Made by a program: the position numbers and the translations under genes. The notes beneath the pieces were generated by a model that was given only the letters and a program-made list of their open reading frames with translations, did not search any database and was not told the origin of the DNA. Positions 1 through 6,684 of a stretch of DNA of 64,000 nucleotides are shown in pieces. This stretch comes from Candidatus Heimdallarchaeota archaeon (GTDB taxonomy: Archaea > Asgardarchaeota > Heimdallarchaeia > Heimdallarchaeales > Kariarchaeaceae), in the NCBI GenBank assembly GCA_026702845.1, contig JADCLS010000017.1, positions 1 through 64,000 of the forward strand. Reading direction: 5' to 3'. Each line of letters opens with the position of its first letter. Position 1 is the first letter of the stretch.

Positions 1-80
1 TTGTAAACAACTGTACTACTACGATCAACTATTTTAATCTCAAATCCACAATTGGAACAGTGGTTTTTGTTGGGCGTCAT
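1..80 (-). CDS. 5' end of a zinc-ribbon protein gene (truncated by window edge)
   Basis: Reading leftwards from an ATG at 80, an open frame begins MTPNKNHCSNCGFEIKI and runs off the left edge without a stop. The Cys-x-x-Cys-Gly at residues 8-11 is the first half of a zinc ribbon, a motif seen at several protein ends in this window. Only about 26 residues are visible, so no function can be given. The 262 bases between this start and the next gene are AT-rich and should hold the divergent promoters. Confidence 0.5.
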   Translation of the reverse strand, partial: MTPNKNHCSNCGFEIKIVDRSSTVVY

Positions 81-342
81 AAATTCAACAATTACCACTA
101 CCTTTTATCTAGAATTTGCACTCATGTGCTCCTGCGCACTATAATATCAGATATTTACTAAAATATTCAAAAAATGAATTGAACATTTGAACTACCCAGT
201 AATTGAGTTTTGGACTAATTGAAGCGCGGGGATTACGAGATGGTGAAAATTAGCCTCAAATTGTATAATTTAGATTACAGAAAAGTTTGTGATTGCATTG
301 ATTCTGATGAGTTCTTATATTTCCATTCTCTAATTAGCAATC

Positions 343-1428
343 ATGATAAAATACTCAGCTATGCAACAAGATGGTTCAGTTGATATTGTGAAGACTGAGG
401 AACCAGTACTCGAGGAAGGAGCAATTTTGCTGGATACTCTCTATTCGGAAGTCTGTGGTACCGATGTGCATCTGATGCATGGTCAGTTGGCAGGAGTACC
501 TTATCCTATTATTCCAGGACATGTATCCACTGGAGTGATTGATAAGATCAACGGTGAGGTCACTGATATTGATGGAATACTACTGAAAGTCGGAGATGCT
601 GTCACCTTTCTTGATGTACATGAGACATGTAATGCCTGCTGGTACTGTCTAGTGGCTAAGGAGACTACTCGATGTCCTTCTCGTAAGGTGTATGGAATAA
701 CCTATTCTGCCACTGAAGGTCTGCTTGGAGGATGGTCGCAGAAGATCTACCTCAAACCTGGGGTCAAAGTCATAAGGCTACCAAGCAAAGAATTTGCAAG
801 GAAATTTATCGCTGCAGGATGCGGATTGCCCACTGCCATACACGGAGTGGAACGAGCAAACATCAAACTAGGCAATTCTGTCATAGTTCAGGGATCCGGT
901 CCCGTAGGATTGATGGCAGCCATTCTATCAAAATTATCTGGTGCTTTCGAAGTGATCCTCATTGGTGGACCAGAATTGCGTCTGAAGATTGCTAAATCGT
1001 TTGGAATTGAGAAAACCTTGAATATATTTGAATTATCAGCTGAAGAACGAAAGCAAAAAGTTATGGAATGGACAAATAATCGTGGAGTGGATATCATAAT
1101 CGAGGCTACTGGTGTCCCATCTGCTATCAATGAGGGTTTTGAGCTCATCCGTGATGGAGGGACCTATGTGATTGTTGGTCAGTATACTGATGCAGGGGAG
1201 ATCTCAATCAATCCACATCTAGATATCAATAAGAAACATTTGACAATAAAAGGAAGTTGGGGTTCTGATTTCAGTCATTTTTATCTTGCAGTGAAATTTG
1301 TTGAGAAGTATCAGGATTTACCATGGGAAAAGGTCATAAGCAAAGATTACTCACTTGATGAAGTAGCACAAGCTCTGCAGGATCTTAAGGCCTACAAGAT
1401 CATGAAAGCAGTAATTAAACCCAATTAG
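343..1428 (+). CDS. Zinc-dependent medium-chain alcohol dehydrogenase family protein
   Basis: A 361-residue MDR-family NAD(P)-dependent oxidoreductase that should oxidise or reduce an alcohol, polyol or sugar in the cytoplasm. The catalytic zinc ligands expected of the family are visible as Cys38 (CGTD) and His60 (PGH), although the usual GHE is GHV here. The four-cysteine structural zinc lobe is at Cys96, 99, 102 and 111, and the Rossmann loop GSGPVG is at 184-189. Length is typical (340-370). The ATG at 343 gives the standard N-terminus. It stands alone, followed by the toxin-antitoxin island. The replaced Glu after His60 suggests an atypical substrate; the substrate cannot be named from sequence alone. 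Confidence 0.88.
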   Translation: MIKYSAMQQDGSVDIVKTEEPVLEEGAILLDTLYSEVCGTDVHLMHGQLAGVPYPIIPGHVSTGVIDKINGEVTDIDGILLKVGDAVTFLDVHETCNACWYCLVAKETTRCPSRKVYGITYSATEGLLGGWSQKIYLKPGVKVIRLPSKEFARKFIAAGCGLPTAIHGVERANIKLGNSVIVQGSGPVGLMAAILSKLSGAFEVILIGGPELRLKIAKSFGIEKTLNIFELSAEERKQKVMEWTNNRGVDIIIEATGVPSAINEGFELIRDGGTYVIVGQYTDAGEISINPHLDINKKHLTIKGSWGSDFSHFYLAVKFVEKYQDLPWEKVISKDYSLDEVAQALQDLKAYKIMKAVIKPN

Positions 1429-1457
1429 AACTAACAATTGTTAACTAGTGTTGTCCA

Positions 1458-1511
1458 ATGAAATTCTTACTCGACAAAACTTTCTCCCCCAAAACAAGAG
1501 ATTTTTTTTAG
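1458..1511 (+). pseudogene. Remnant of a DUF5615-type toxin start (copy A)
   Basis: ATG at 1458 opens MKFLLDKTFSPKTRDFF and stops at 1509. MKFLLDE is the typical first strand of DUF5615 (Mut7-C/PIN-like) toxins, which normally follow a DUF433 antitoxin gene with an ATGA overlap. Only about ten codons look like the family, so this is a fossil carried inside the duplication. Confidence 0.55.
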
Positions 1512-1631
1512 CGATCTCAAATTTTTCATCATTCAGAAGTTAAACTAGTATTTTCCTTAGTTTAGGAGATATTCATACTTCACTTGTTGCTGTCCATGAA
1601 TATCATGAGTTATCAAGAATTTGATAATACA

Positions 1632-1724
1632 CTAATTTGGTTTAAGGTGGTTGTTAGCAATACTTTCTAATACATCGTTAAGTGAAATATCTTTTGAACT
1701 TTCTATTCTACCTTCTTTATGCAA
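1632..1724 (-). pseudogene. 3' fragment of the TumE-like toxin gene (copy A)
   Basis: This stretch corresponds to the last roughly 30 codons of the intact toxin gene at 3651-4001, including its TAG stop, and is cut at 1724 by the duplication breakpoint. It has no start and no upstream part, so it is a non-functional fragment. Confidence 0.85.
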
Positions 1725-1842
1725 CTTAAGGAATGCCCCGACTTTTTCCACCTTTTACGCACATACCACAGACAGTATATTTGATGCATTATTTTGATTT
1801 TCATTACAAATGATTTAAAGAAATCATTGAGAGTATTGTATT

Positions 1843-2235
1843 GTGTGGGCAAAAGAAAAAGATTTCCAATCTCATTTAGTAAGATTACTTGAAAAAACTC
1901 ATGTAGATATTGAAGAGGAATTTTTCCCTTTCGATTTTATTAATCTCTCTGTGGATATAAAGGCAACTTTTAATGAAATTGAGGAATGGAGAGAATTGAA
2001 ATTAATCATTTATCAAGATAAAGGGCGTTCAATTCAGAATTTATGGAAAGGTATTGGGAAGGTATTAATAATGAGGAAATTGAGAAAATCTCATCTATCC
2101 GAACAGTTAGGAGATAACATCCTTTCTCTTCCATCTGATGATTTTAATTCAATTGCACAAGAAATTCAGAATGTCATAACAGAATTAGTCAAAATTGAGT
2201 TAGTGAATCAATCAGATTATAAGTTTGTAGAGTAA
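1843..2235 (+). CDS. Hypothetical protein in toxin-antitoxin island
   Basis: A 130-residue soluble protein starting with GTG (MWAKEKDFQSHLVRLLEK). I do not recognise a family. The middle contains an acidic-strand pattern (VDIKATF, then EEWRELKLIIY) that could be read as a restriction-like nuclease core, but the spacing is not convincing. It is nine bases upstream of the next gene on the same strand, so the two form a likely two-gene unit inside an island rich in toxin-antitoxin genes. That context makes an accessory or defence role plausible, without proof. Confidence 0.6.
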   Translation: MWAKEKDFQSHLVRLLEKTHVDIEEEFFPFDFINLSVDIKATFNEIEEWRELKLIIYQDKGRSIQNLWKGIGKVLIMRKLRKSHLSEQLGDNILSLPSDDFNSIAQEIQNVITELVKIELVNQSDYKFVE

Positions 2236-2244
2236 TTATTAATT

Positions 2245-2571
2245 ATGAGTTCTGATGCAGTATCCAAATTAACTCAAATGGATTATATAATGATGGATAA
2301 TCCTAATATTGAAAATCTGCCCCCAGAATTATACCCTACAGCTTTGACAGAAGATGGGATTTTTATAGAAACACTTCCCAATGATGAAAGTGTAATAGAT
2401 GGACTTTTTGTTGCGTATGGGAAATTAATTGTAGTTAAAAAATTTTTATTAGAAAATAATTTGAATCGTAAATACTCCATATTATTATTACTCAGTAATA
2501 GAGAATTTAAACAGATACATCCCGAACTTAGAAAATCAATTTTCGATGAAATTCCAATAATTATTGTTTAA
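2245..2571 (+). CDS. Hypothetical protein, partner of the preceding gene
   Basis: A 108-residue protein without transmembrane segments or cysteines. It begins MSSDAVSKLTQMDYIMMD and ends in a hydrophobic strand (DEIPIIIV). No family is recognised. The nine-base gap to the preceding gene suggests co-transcription. The pair sits between two toxin-antitoxin remnants and is followed by an AT-rich spacer containing one of the TCATGA palindromic elements (2600-2634). Confidence 0.55.
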   Translation: MSSDAVSKLTQMDYIMMDNPNIENLPPELYPTALTEDGIFIETLPNDESVIDGLFVAYGKLIVVKKFLLENNLNRKYSILLLLSNREFKQIHPELRKSIFDEIPIIIV

Positions 2572-2686
2572 AGTGATATATTCAATTCTTGAGATATTCT
2601 TGTTGTTCCTCATGATATTCATGATTACCAATAATAATTTAAGTAATTTACCAAATACTTAAATATTATTTTCACATATTTATGTA

Positions 2687-2911
2687 ATGACCATTGAAAT
2701 CAGTAAAGAAATCGCTTTAGATCTAATCTATTCTAGAATTAGAGAATTAGATTCTCAGATCGAAGAAATCTTGAAAAAGTATAATGAAAGTACAATTGAA
2801 GATTTTATACAAGCAGTAAAAACAGGAATTATTATAGAAGCTGAAGATTATGCAATCGATATTGAAAATCTTCGAGACAAGAGAAATGAAATAAAAAATC
2901 TTATTCCATAG
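2687..2911 (+). CDS. Orphan antitoxin-like small coiled-coil protein
   Basis: A 74-residue helical protein (MTIEISKEIALDLIYSRI). Its layout, a long helix followed by Y-x3-T-xx-(E/D)-F-xx-x-V-xx-G and a charged helix, resembles the TumA-like antitoxin at 3994-4239, where the corresponding stretch is KMTLEEFENKVQKG. It would therefore be an antitoxin-type protein whose toxin partner is missing; the bases downstream have no toxin ORF but do have a terminator hairpin. The family assignment is inference from pattern, not from a database match. Confidence 0.5.
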   Translation: MTIEISKEIALDLIYSRIRELDSQIEEILKKYNESTIEDFIQAVKTGIIIEAEDYAIDIENLRDKRNEIKNLIP

Positions 2912-2958
2912 GTGATAAATTGTCCGATAAAACTTCAAATGCATTTTCAACTTTTGAC

Positions 2959-3001
2959 AATCCTCCATACTTTTTCCATCATTTTTGGAGGATTATTTTT
3001 T
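2959..3001 (+). terminator. Hairpin plus T-run after the orphan antitoxin gene
   Basis: AATCCTCC (2959-2966) pairs perfectly with GGAGGATT (2987-2994) around a 20-base loop and is followed by six T residues (2996-3001). This looks like an intrinsic terminator for the gene ending at 2911. The rest of 3002-3249 contains a diverged relative of the spacer in the 285-bp repeat (about 3065-3170) and otherwise nothing recognisable. Confidence 0.55.
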
Positions 3002-3249
3002 CAGGTGAATTTCAAGAAGTTTTTTTACTAAATTTTACATGATTTTAACGGCTCTCAAGAAAGATTTTTAGAAATCTCAAATTTTTTGTTTTTCACGAAA
3101 TGAAATAAGATTTCCTTCATTTCTTAAGTTACACATGTTCTTGTTCATGATTATCAACATGATTATTAGCTCTTCAACAATATATTGTAATATCATTGAA
3201 CTGAACGGTTACAAATTCTTTAATATATTATTATAGATAAAATATACAT

Positions 3250-3480
3250 ATGGCAATATTCGATAGAATAACTATAAATCCTAAGATTATGGCCGGTAAA
3301 GCATGTATAAGAGATACAAGAATTACTGTAGCATTAATTCTCAATCTCTTGGCGAATGATGCTTCTATTAATGAAATTCTGGATGATTACCCCGAACTTA
3401 CAAAGGAAGACATTACAGCATGTTTCAAATATGCTGAATGGGCTACATCAGAACAAACGTTAACTAGTGTTGTCCAATGA
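3250..3480 (+). CDS. DUF433 family antitoxin
   Basis: A 76-residue DUF433 protein. The family signature GKACIRDTRITVALIL followed by a helix and DYPELTKEDI is complete. DUF433 proteins are wHTH antitoxins that neutralise a DUF5615 PIN-like nuclease encoded immediately downstream. Here the downstream frame overlaps the stop as ATGA (3477-3480) but breaks after about ten recognisable codons, so the antitoxin has lost its toxin. Its last codons are duplicated at 1440-1460. Confidence 0.85.
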   Translation: MAIFDRITINPKIMAGKACIRDTRITVALILNLLANDASINEILDDYPELTKEDITACFKYAEWATSEQTLTSVVQ

Positions 3481-3743
3481 AATTCTTACTCGACAAAACT
3501 TTCTCCCCTAAAACAAGAGATTTTTTTTAACGATCTCAAATTTTTCATCATTCAGAAGTTAAACTAGTATTTTCCTTAGTTTAGGAGATATTCATACTTC
3601 ACTTGTTGCTGTCCATGATCATCATGAGTTATCAAGAATTTGATAATACACTAATTTGGTTTAAGGTGGTTGTTAGCAATACTTTCTAATACATCGTTAA
3701 GTGAAATATCTTTTGAACTTTCTATTCTACCTTCTTTATGCAA
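3459..3743. repeat. 285-bp duplicated segment, copy B (source copy)
   Basis: This is the parental copy of the segment at 1440-1724: it is contiguous with the complete DUF433 gene on the left and the complete TumE-like gene on the right. The few differences seen are a C/T, a G/A and a two-base change inside the TCATGA palindrome, so the duplication looks recent. The two copies are 2019 bases apart in direct orientation, so recombination between them would delete the genes at 1843-3480. Confidence 0.95.
3477..3530 (+). pseudogene. Remnant of a DUF5615-type toxin start (copy B)
   Basis: ATG overlaps the DUF433 stop codon (ATGA), the normal arrangement of DUF433-DUF5615 pairs. The frame reads MKFLLDKTFSP and then terminates at 3528 after 17 residues, against roughly 110-120 for an intact toxin. 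The acidic residue of the first strand (Asp6) is kept, but the rest of the catalytic domain is gone. Confidence 0.6.
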
Positions 3744-4001
3744 ATGATGTGGAAATGTTTCAACTGTTTTATGATGAGGTGCATTATTCCATCGAATTAA
3801 CATCTTTCCTGAATGATCTTGCCAATGATAAGAGTATTTTCGCTCATCAATTGAATTATATTCTTTAACAAATATCACAGAACTATCATTAAGTTTGATT
3901 TTCATCTTGATATAAACAAAATTACTTCCTGTCCTCAAATCAGTGATATCTATTTCTTTGTTGAAATGATATTTTGATTTCAATTCGTTTGGTTTATACA
4001 T
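3651..4001 (-). CDS. TumE-family (DUF6516) toxin
   Basis: A 116-residue protein with the hallmark TumE/DUF6516 layout: YSYHWQDHSGKMLIRWNNAPHH, then TFPHHLH, then a C-terminal ISLNDVLESI helix. Family members are toxins of type II toxin-antitoxin systems, with the antitoxin gene directly upstream. Here the start overlaps the end of the upstream 81-residue gene by eight bases, which indicates translational coupling. The last 30 codons lie in the 285-bp repeat. The family is established; activity in this organism is inferred. Confidence 0.8.
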   Translation of the reverse strand: MYKPNELKSKYHFNKEIDITDLRTGSNFVYIKMKIKLNDSSVIFVKEYNSIDERKYSYHWQDHSGKMLIRWNNAPHHKTVETFPHHLHKEGRIESSKDISLNDVLESIANNHLKPN

Positions 4002-4239
4002 CTTTCAACTTTTCCAATTTTATTTTTACATCCTGGAATGATGCAACATAAGCTTTCCACTCGATTAAATCATCCCATTTTTCTAATTCTTCTTTACCTT
4101 TCTGAACCTTATTTTCAAACTCTTCTAATGTCATTTTGTACTTTTTCTCAAAAAGAGAAATTCTATCATTTAACAAAGATAATTCAGAAATTAGTTTATA
4201 TCTCTGAAATTCAATATATTCAATCTTATTTACTTCCAT
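3994..4239 (-). CDS. TumA-like antitoxin
   Basis: An 81-residue, mostly helical protein (MEVNKIEYIEFQRYKLISEL) with a segment KMTLEEFENKVQKG followed by EEWKAYVASF-like residues (IEWKAYVASFQDV), the usual pattern for antitoxins paired with TumE toxins. It lies upstream of the toxin in the same operon with an eight-base overlap, so it would be made first. It should bind and neutralise the toxin; I see no classical DNA-binding motif. Assignment rests on pattern plus operon position. Confidence 0.7.
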   Translation of the reverse strand: MEVNKIEYIEFQRYKLISELSLLNDRISLFEKKYKMTLEEFENKVQKGKEELEKWDDLIEWKAYVASFQDVKIKLEKLKDV

Positions 4240-4395
4240 ATTACTTCCTAAATATTATTACACATTACTAGTATTAATAAATTATTTAAATCACGAATTT
4301 TAAGAAATACTTTAGGCAAACATATTGAACTCATCATTTCATTATATTTTGAATTATTGATAATACGAGATTCGCAGAGTTTCAGTATACATGCG

Positions 4396-4452
4396 ATGGA
4401 AGAAATATGTCTCAAATAGGCACCTATATCCAAAATCCTCGATTTCTTCCAT
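4396..4452. repeat. 11-bp inverted repeat upstream of the recombinase operon
   Basis: ATGGAAGAAAT (4396-4406) is perfectly complementary to ATTTCTTCCAT (4442-4452) with a 35-base gap. It sits just upstream of the likely GTG start of the recombinase partner gene. It could be a recombinase-binding arm, an operator or a leader hairpin. The sequence supports only the symmetry. Confidence 0.6.
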
Positions 4453-4496
4453 ACTTTGTCATTATCTTAATATATCAAGACTGCATCCACGGGGCT

Positions 4497-5075
4497 GTGA
4501 AACACAATTTAAGCCCGATCAAATATCAGCTAAACATCAATTCGGATGAAAAACAGATGTGGTCTGACTTCGCCCGTGAGCACTTCCGGGGCAACATGGC
4601 ACGCATGATCAGAACACTGGTAAATCATGGTATCAATAACGGATATGTAGAGAACTCAGGAATACCAGAGGAAATGACCTCAGTCATAGAATCCATCGAG
4701 AATCAGACTGCTTCAACAGGTGAGCGCATAGGCTCTTTTCAGAGTGATCTGACTATCATCAAAACTTTACTATCCAAATTGTTAGAAAATCAGTCAAATT
4801 CGTATATGGCTTACCAGACCTCAATGAAACCCTCTCTTGAGGAGCTTGTGAGACGGGTTATCTTCAACTATGTGGATACCCAGCAACGGCTCGTGGATAT
4901 TGAGGAAATGTACTCCTACCTTCAGACCAGCTCTGATGAGGTCAGGCAGTTCCTATACACCGAAAATTCCAAACTCCCAGGTGGTGCGAAGATAGCCATT
5001 TCTCTTATGCTGGAAGAAGCCGTGAGAGAACTGGGGTTCAAGAACTCTCAAGAGGTAAATATTTATGACTTCTAG
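4497..5075 (+). CDS. Ribbon-helix-helix-like protein in operon with a tyrosine recombinase
   Basis: I place the start at the GTG at 4497 because GGGG lies just upstream and because the frame before it reads as low-quality sequence overlapping an inverted repeat. The product is then about 192 residues. The start region (KYQLNINSDEKQMWSDFARE, then MIRTLVNHGI) has the strand-helix-helix pattern of a MetJ/Arc-type DNA-binding domain, followed by a long helical C-terminal region. It overlaps the recombinase gene by 11 bases, so it may act as a recombination directionality or accessory factor. Codon use is GC-richer than in the neighbouring toxin genes. Confidence 0.6.
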   Translation: MKHNLSPIKYQLNINSDEKQMWSDFAREHFRGNMARMIRTLVNHGINNGYVENSGIPEEMTSVIESIENQTASTGERIGSFQSDLTIIKTLLSKLLENQSNSYMAYQTSMKPSLEELVRRVIFNYVDTQQRLVDIEEMYSYLQTSSDEVRQFLYTENSKLPGGAKIAISLMLEEAVRELGFKNSQEVNIYDF

Positions 5076-5946
5076 GCTTTCACGACGGCTCAAGAAATTC
5101 TCGGATGAGGAGCTTATTGAGTACTATCTCAAGAGCCGTGCTACACTCAGTCCACACACTCTCAAGAACTATCGTGTGTCACTTACGAGATTCTTCAACT
5201 ACTGCCATGAGCTGGGTATCTCCATGACCCGTGCAACTGAGATAGAAGTTTCTGATTTTATCAATCACTATCAATATAAATCAACCAAAGACTCATACAA
5301 GACTATTTTGAACATATTCTTCAAATGGTGTTTCAAACATCATCTGATGGATCAGAACCCGGCTGAGGATATTGTCATCAAAAAAGGCAAGAAGAAAAAA
5401 CAAACTTTGATGTCTGAGCTTGACTTTAAGGCAATATTGTCAAGGTGTGAGGGGTTAAGAGAGATGACCATTGTATCTATGCTTTGGTTCACTGGTATAA
5501 GAGCTAAAGAGTTGCGAATGATGAGAATAGAGGATATTGACCTTGAACGAGGTCTTATTCACATATCCAACTCAAAAACAATGACAGGTTATCGAACTAT
5601 CCCAATCCATCCAAACTTCAAAGGATTACTGAAGAAATACCTGCATAAGCGTAGAGCGATCAAAAGTCCTCAGAAATCACTTTTCCTGACAAAGAAAGGT
5701 TCTTCCTTTAGTGAGAGTACTATTACCCACCTGATCGATTTCTTGCAACGTGATCTTGGCCAATCCTCGAAATTTACATGTCATGACTTTCGCAGAGCTT
5801 TCATCACGAGATTATACCGAAAAACCAAGGATCTGGTACTGTGTCAGAACCTTGCTGGTCACTCATCAATAAAAACAACTAGAACCTATATTTTGGATGA
5901 TTTTGAGGAGAATATGAGAAAATTTAATGGTTTAAGTGATTTTTAG
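5065..5946 (+). CDS. Tyrosine recombinase/integrase (XerC/D-like)
   Basis: A 293-residue tyrosine recombinase with an N-terminal SAM-like core-binding domain (about 12-105) and a catalytic domain (about 110-293). The active-site set is complete: Arg146 in TGIRAKEL, Lys171 in the SKTMTG hairpin, His240 and Arg243 in CHDFRRAF, His266 in LAGHSS, and nucleophile Tyr275. It cuts and rejoins DNA through a phosphotyrosine intermediate. It could be a chromosome-dimer resolvase (XerA-like), but the coupled accessory gene, adjacent inverted repeat and toxin-antitoxin island fit a mobile-element integrase better. No att site was identified. Confidence 0.9.
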   Translation: MTSRLSRRLKKFSDEELIEYYLKSRATLSPHTLKNYRVSLTRFFNYCHELGISMTRATEIEVSDFINHYQYKSTKDSYKTILNIFFKWCFKHHLMDQNPAEDIVIKKGKKKKQTLMSELDFKAILSRCEGLREMTIVSMLWFTGIRAKELRMMRIEDIDLERGLIHISNSKTMTGYRTIPIHPNFKGLLKKYLHKRRAIKSPQKSLFLTKKGSSFSESTITHLIDFLQRDLGQSSKFTCHDFRRAFITRLYRKTKDLVLCQNLAGHSSIKTTRTYILDDFEENMRKFNGLSDF

Positions 5947-6009
5947 AACCACTCTTATTTTGGTTTGAGAAATAGTTTAATTTACTGATGTGTAGTAATC
6001 AGATCCAAT

Positions 6010-6672
6010 TTACATGCTACTGTAATCTTCTTGTCCAAATTTAATGAAATCAAAAATAAGATCGGATAAGATTTCAGAAGTAGTTGAGTTATCCAACCTA
6101 ACACTCAACGAAATAAATCCATTGTCGATTTTTGCATAATTTATATGTAAATCATTTATATACTTTCTGAAATATTCTCTATTTCTATCAGGATTAGAAA
6201 TTATGCTAGGATCATGAAAATATAAATTTGCACCACTTAAATCTGTTTCCCATATACTTTCCGTACTAATCTCTCTAAAAATCAATTCTGAAGTAATATA
6301 TATCAGACAATTAAATTTAGATGCTGAAATTAAAATTTCGTTTTCCTTTTGCAATTGGTTTTTCAAATATTGATTATTTGTAGGAGATCTAATCATTATT
6401 GTCCTAGAATAATTTGTTTCGACAGATAGGTCAATAGAGTATAAATCTTGAAGAATTTTTTTTGTATTTTTTAACAATTGCATTCGAGAAATATCTAATA
6501 ATGAGTATAAATAAAATAGAAGAAATGCCAATAATAGATAGAAAACAAGAAAGAACTTTGGAATGTCTTCAATCATTATTATTGAAAGGTATAATAAGAT
6601 GATATAAAATACAATAAATTTAGACAATCTTGAATTTTTTTGCAAAAGTCTCTTTTCAAGATCATCTTCCAT
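6010..6672 (-). CDS. Small membrane protein, partner of the giant surface protein
   Basis: A 220-residue protein with two adjacent transmembrane helices near the N-terminus (about residues 18-35 and 40-60: FIVFYIILLYLSIIMI and FFLVFYLLLAFLLFYL), followed by a soluble C-terminal domain of about 160 residues of unknown fold. It starts 12 bases downstream of the stop of the 2661-residue gene on the same strand, so the two are probably one operon. No family is recognised. A role in anchoring, exporting or signalling for the large protein is inferred only from position. Confidence 0.65.
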   Translation of the reverse strand: MEDDLEKRLLQKNSRLSKFIVFYIILLYLSIIMIEDIPKFFLVFYLLLAFLLFYLYSLLDISRMQLLKNTKKILQDLYSIDLSVETNYSRTIMIRSPTNNQYLKNQLQKENEILISASKFNCLIYITSELIFREISTESIWETDLSGANLYFHDPSIISNPDRNREYFRKYINDLHINYAKIDNGFISLSVRLDNSTTSEILSDLIFDFIKFGQEDYSSM

Positions 6673-6684
6673 ATCTATCTCAAC

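Larger units (their letters stand above)
1440..1724. repeat. 285-bp duplicated segment, copy A (direct repeat of 3459-3743)
   Basis: This segment matches 3459-3743 without any insertion or deletion; by eye I count four substitutions. It contains the last codons of a DUF433 gene, a short remnant of the partner toxin, an AT-rich spacer with a TCATGA palindrome, and the 3' end of a TumE-like toxin gene. Copy A lies outside intact genes, so it is the derived copy. Identity stops abruptly at both edges, after GCAA on the right, which marks the breakpoints. Bases 1725-1842 that follow hold nothing I recognise. Confidence 0.95.

Noticed and set aside
1843..2571. XisH/XisI-type excision factor pair
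   Set aside because: Gene sizes and neighbourhood were suggestive, but the XisH core motif (VDLGAE..., VEIKSF) cannot be aligned convincingly.
4407..4496. First 30 codons of the recombinase partner as drawn from the ATG at 4407
   Set aside because: This region overlaps an inverted repeat, reads as hydrophobic noise, and a GTG with a better ribosome site lies at 4497.
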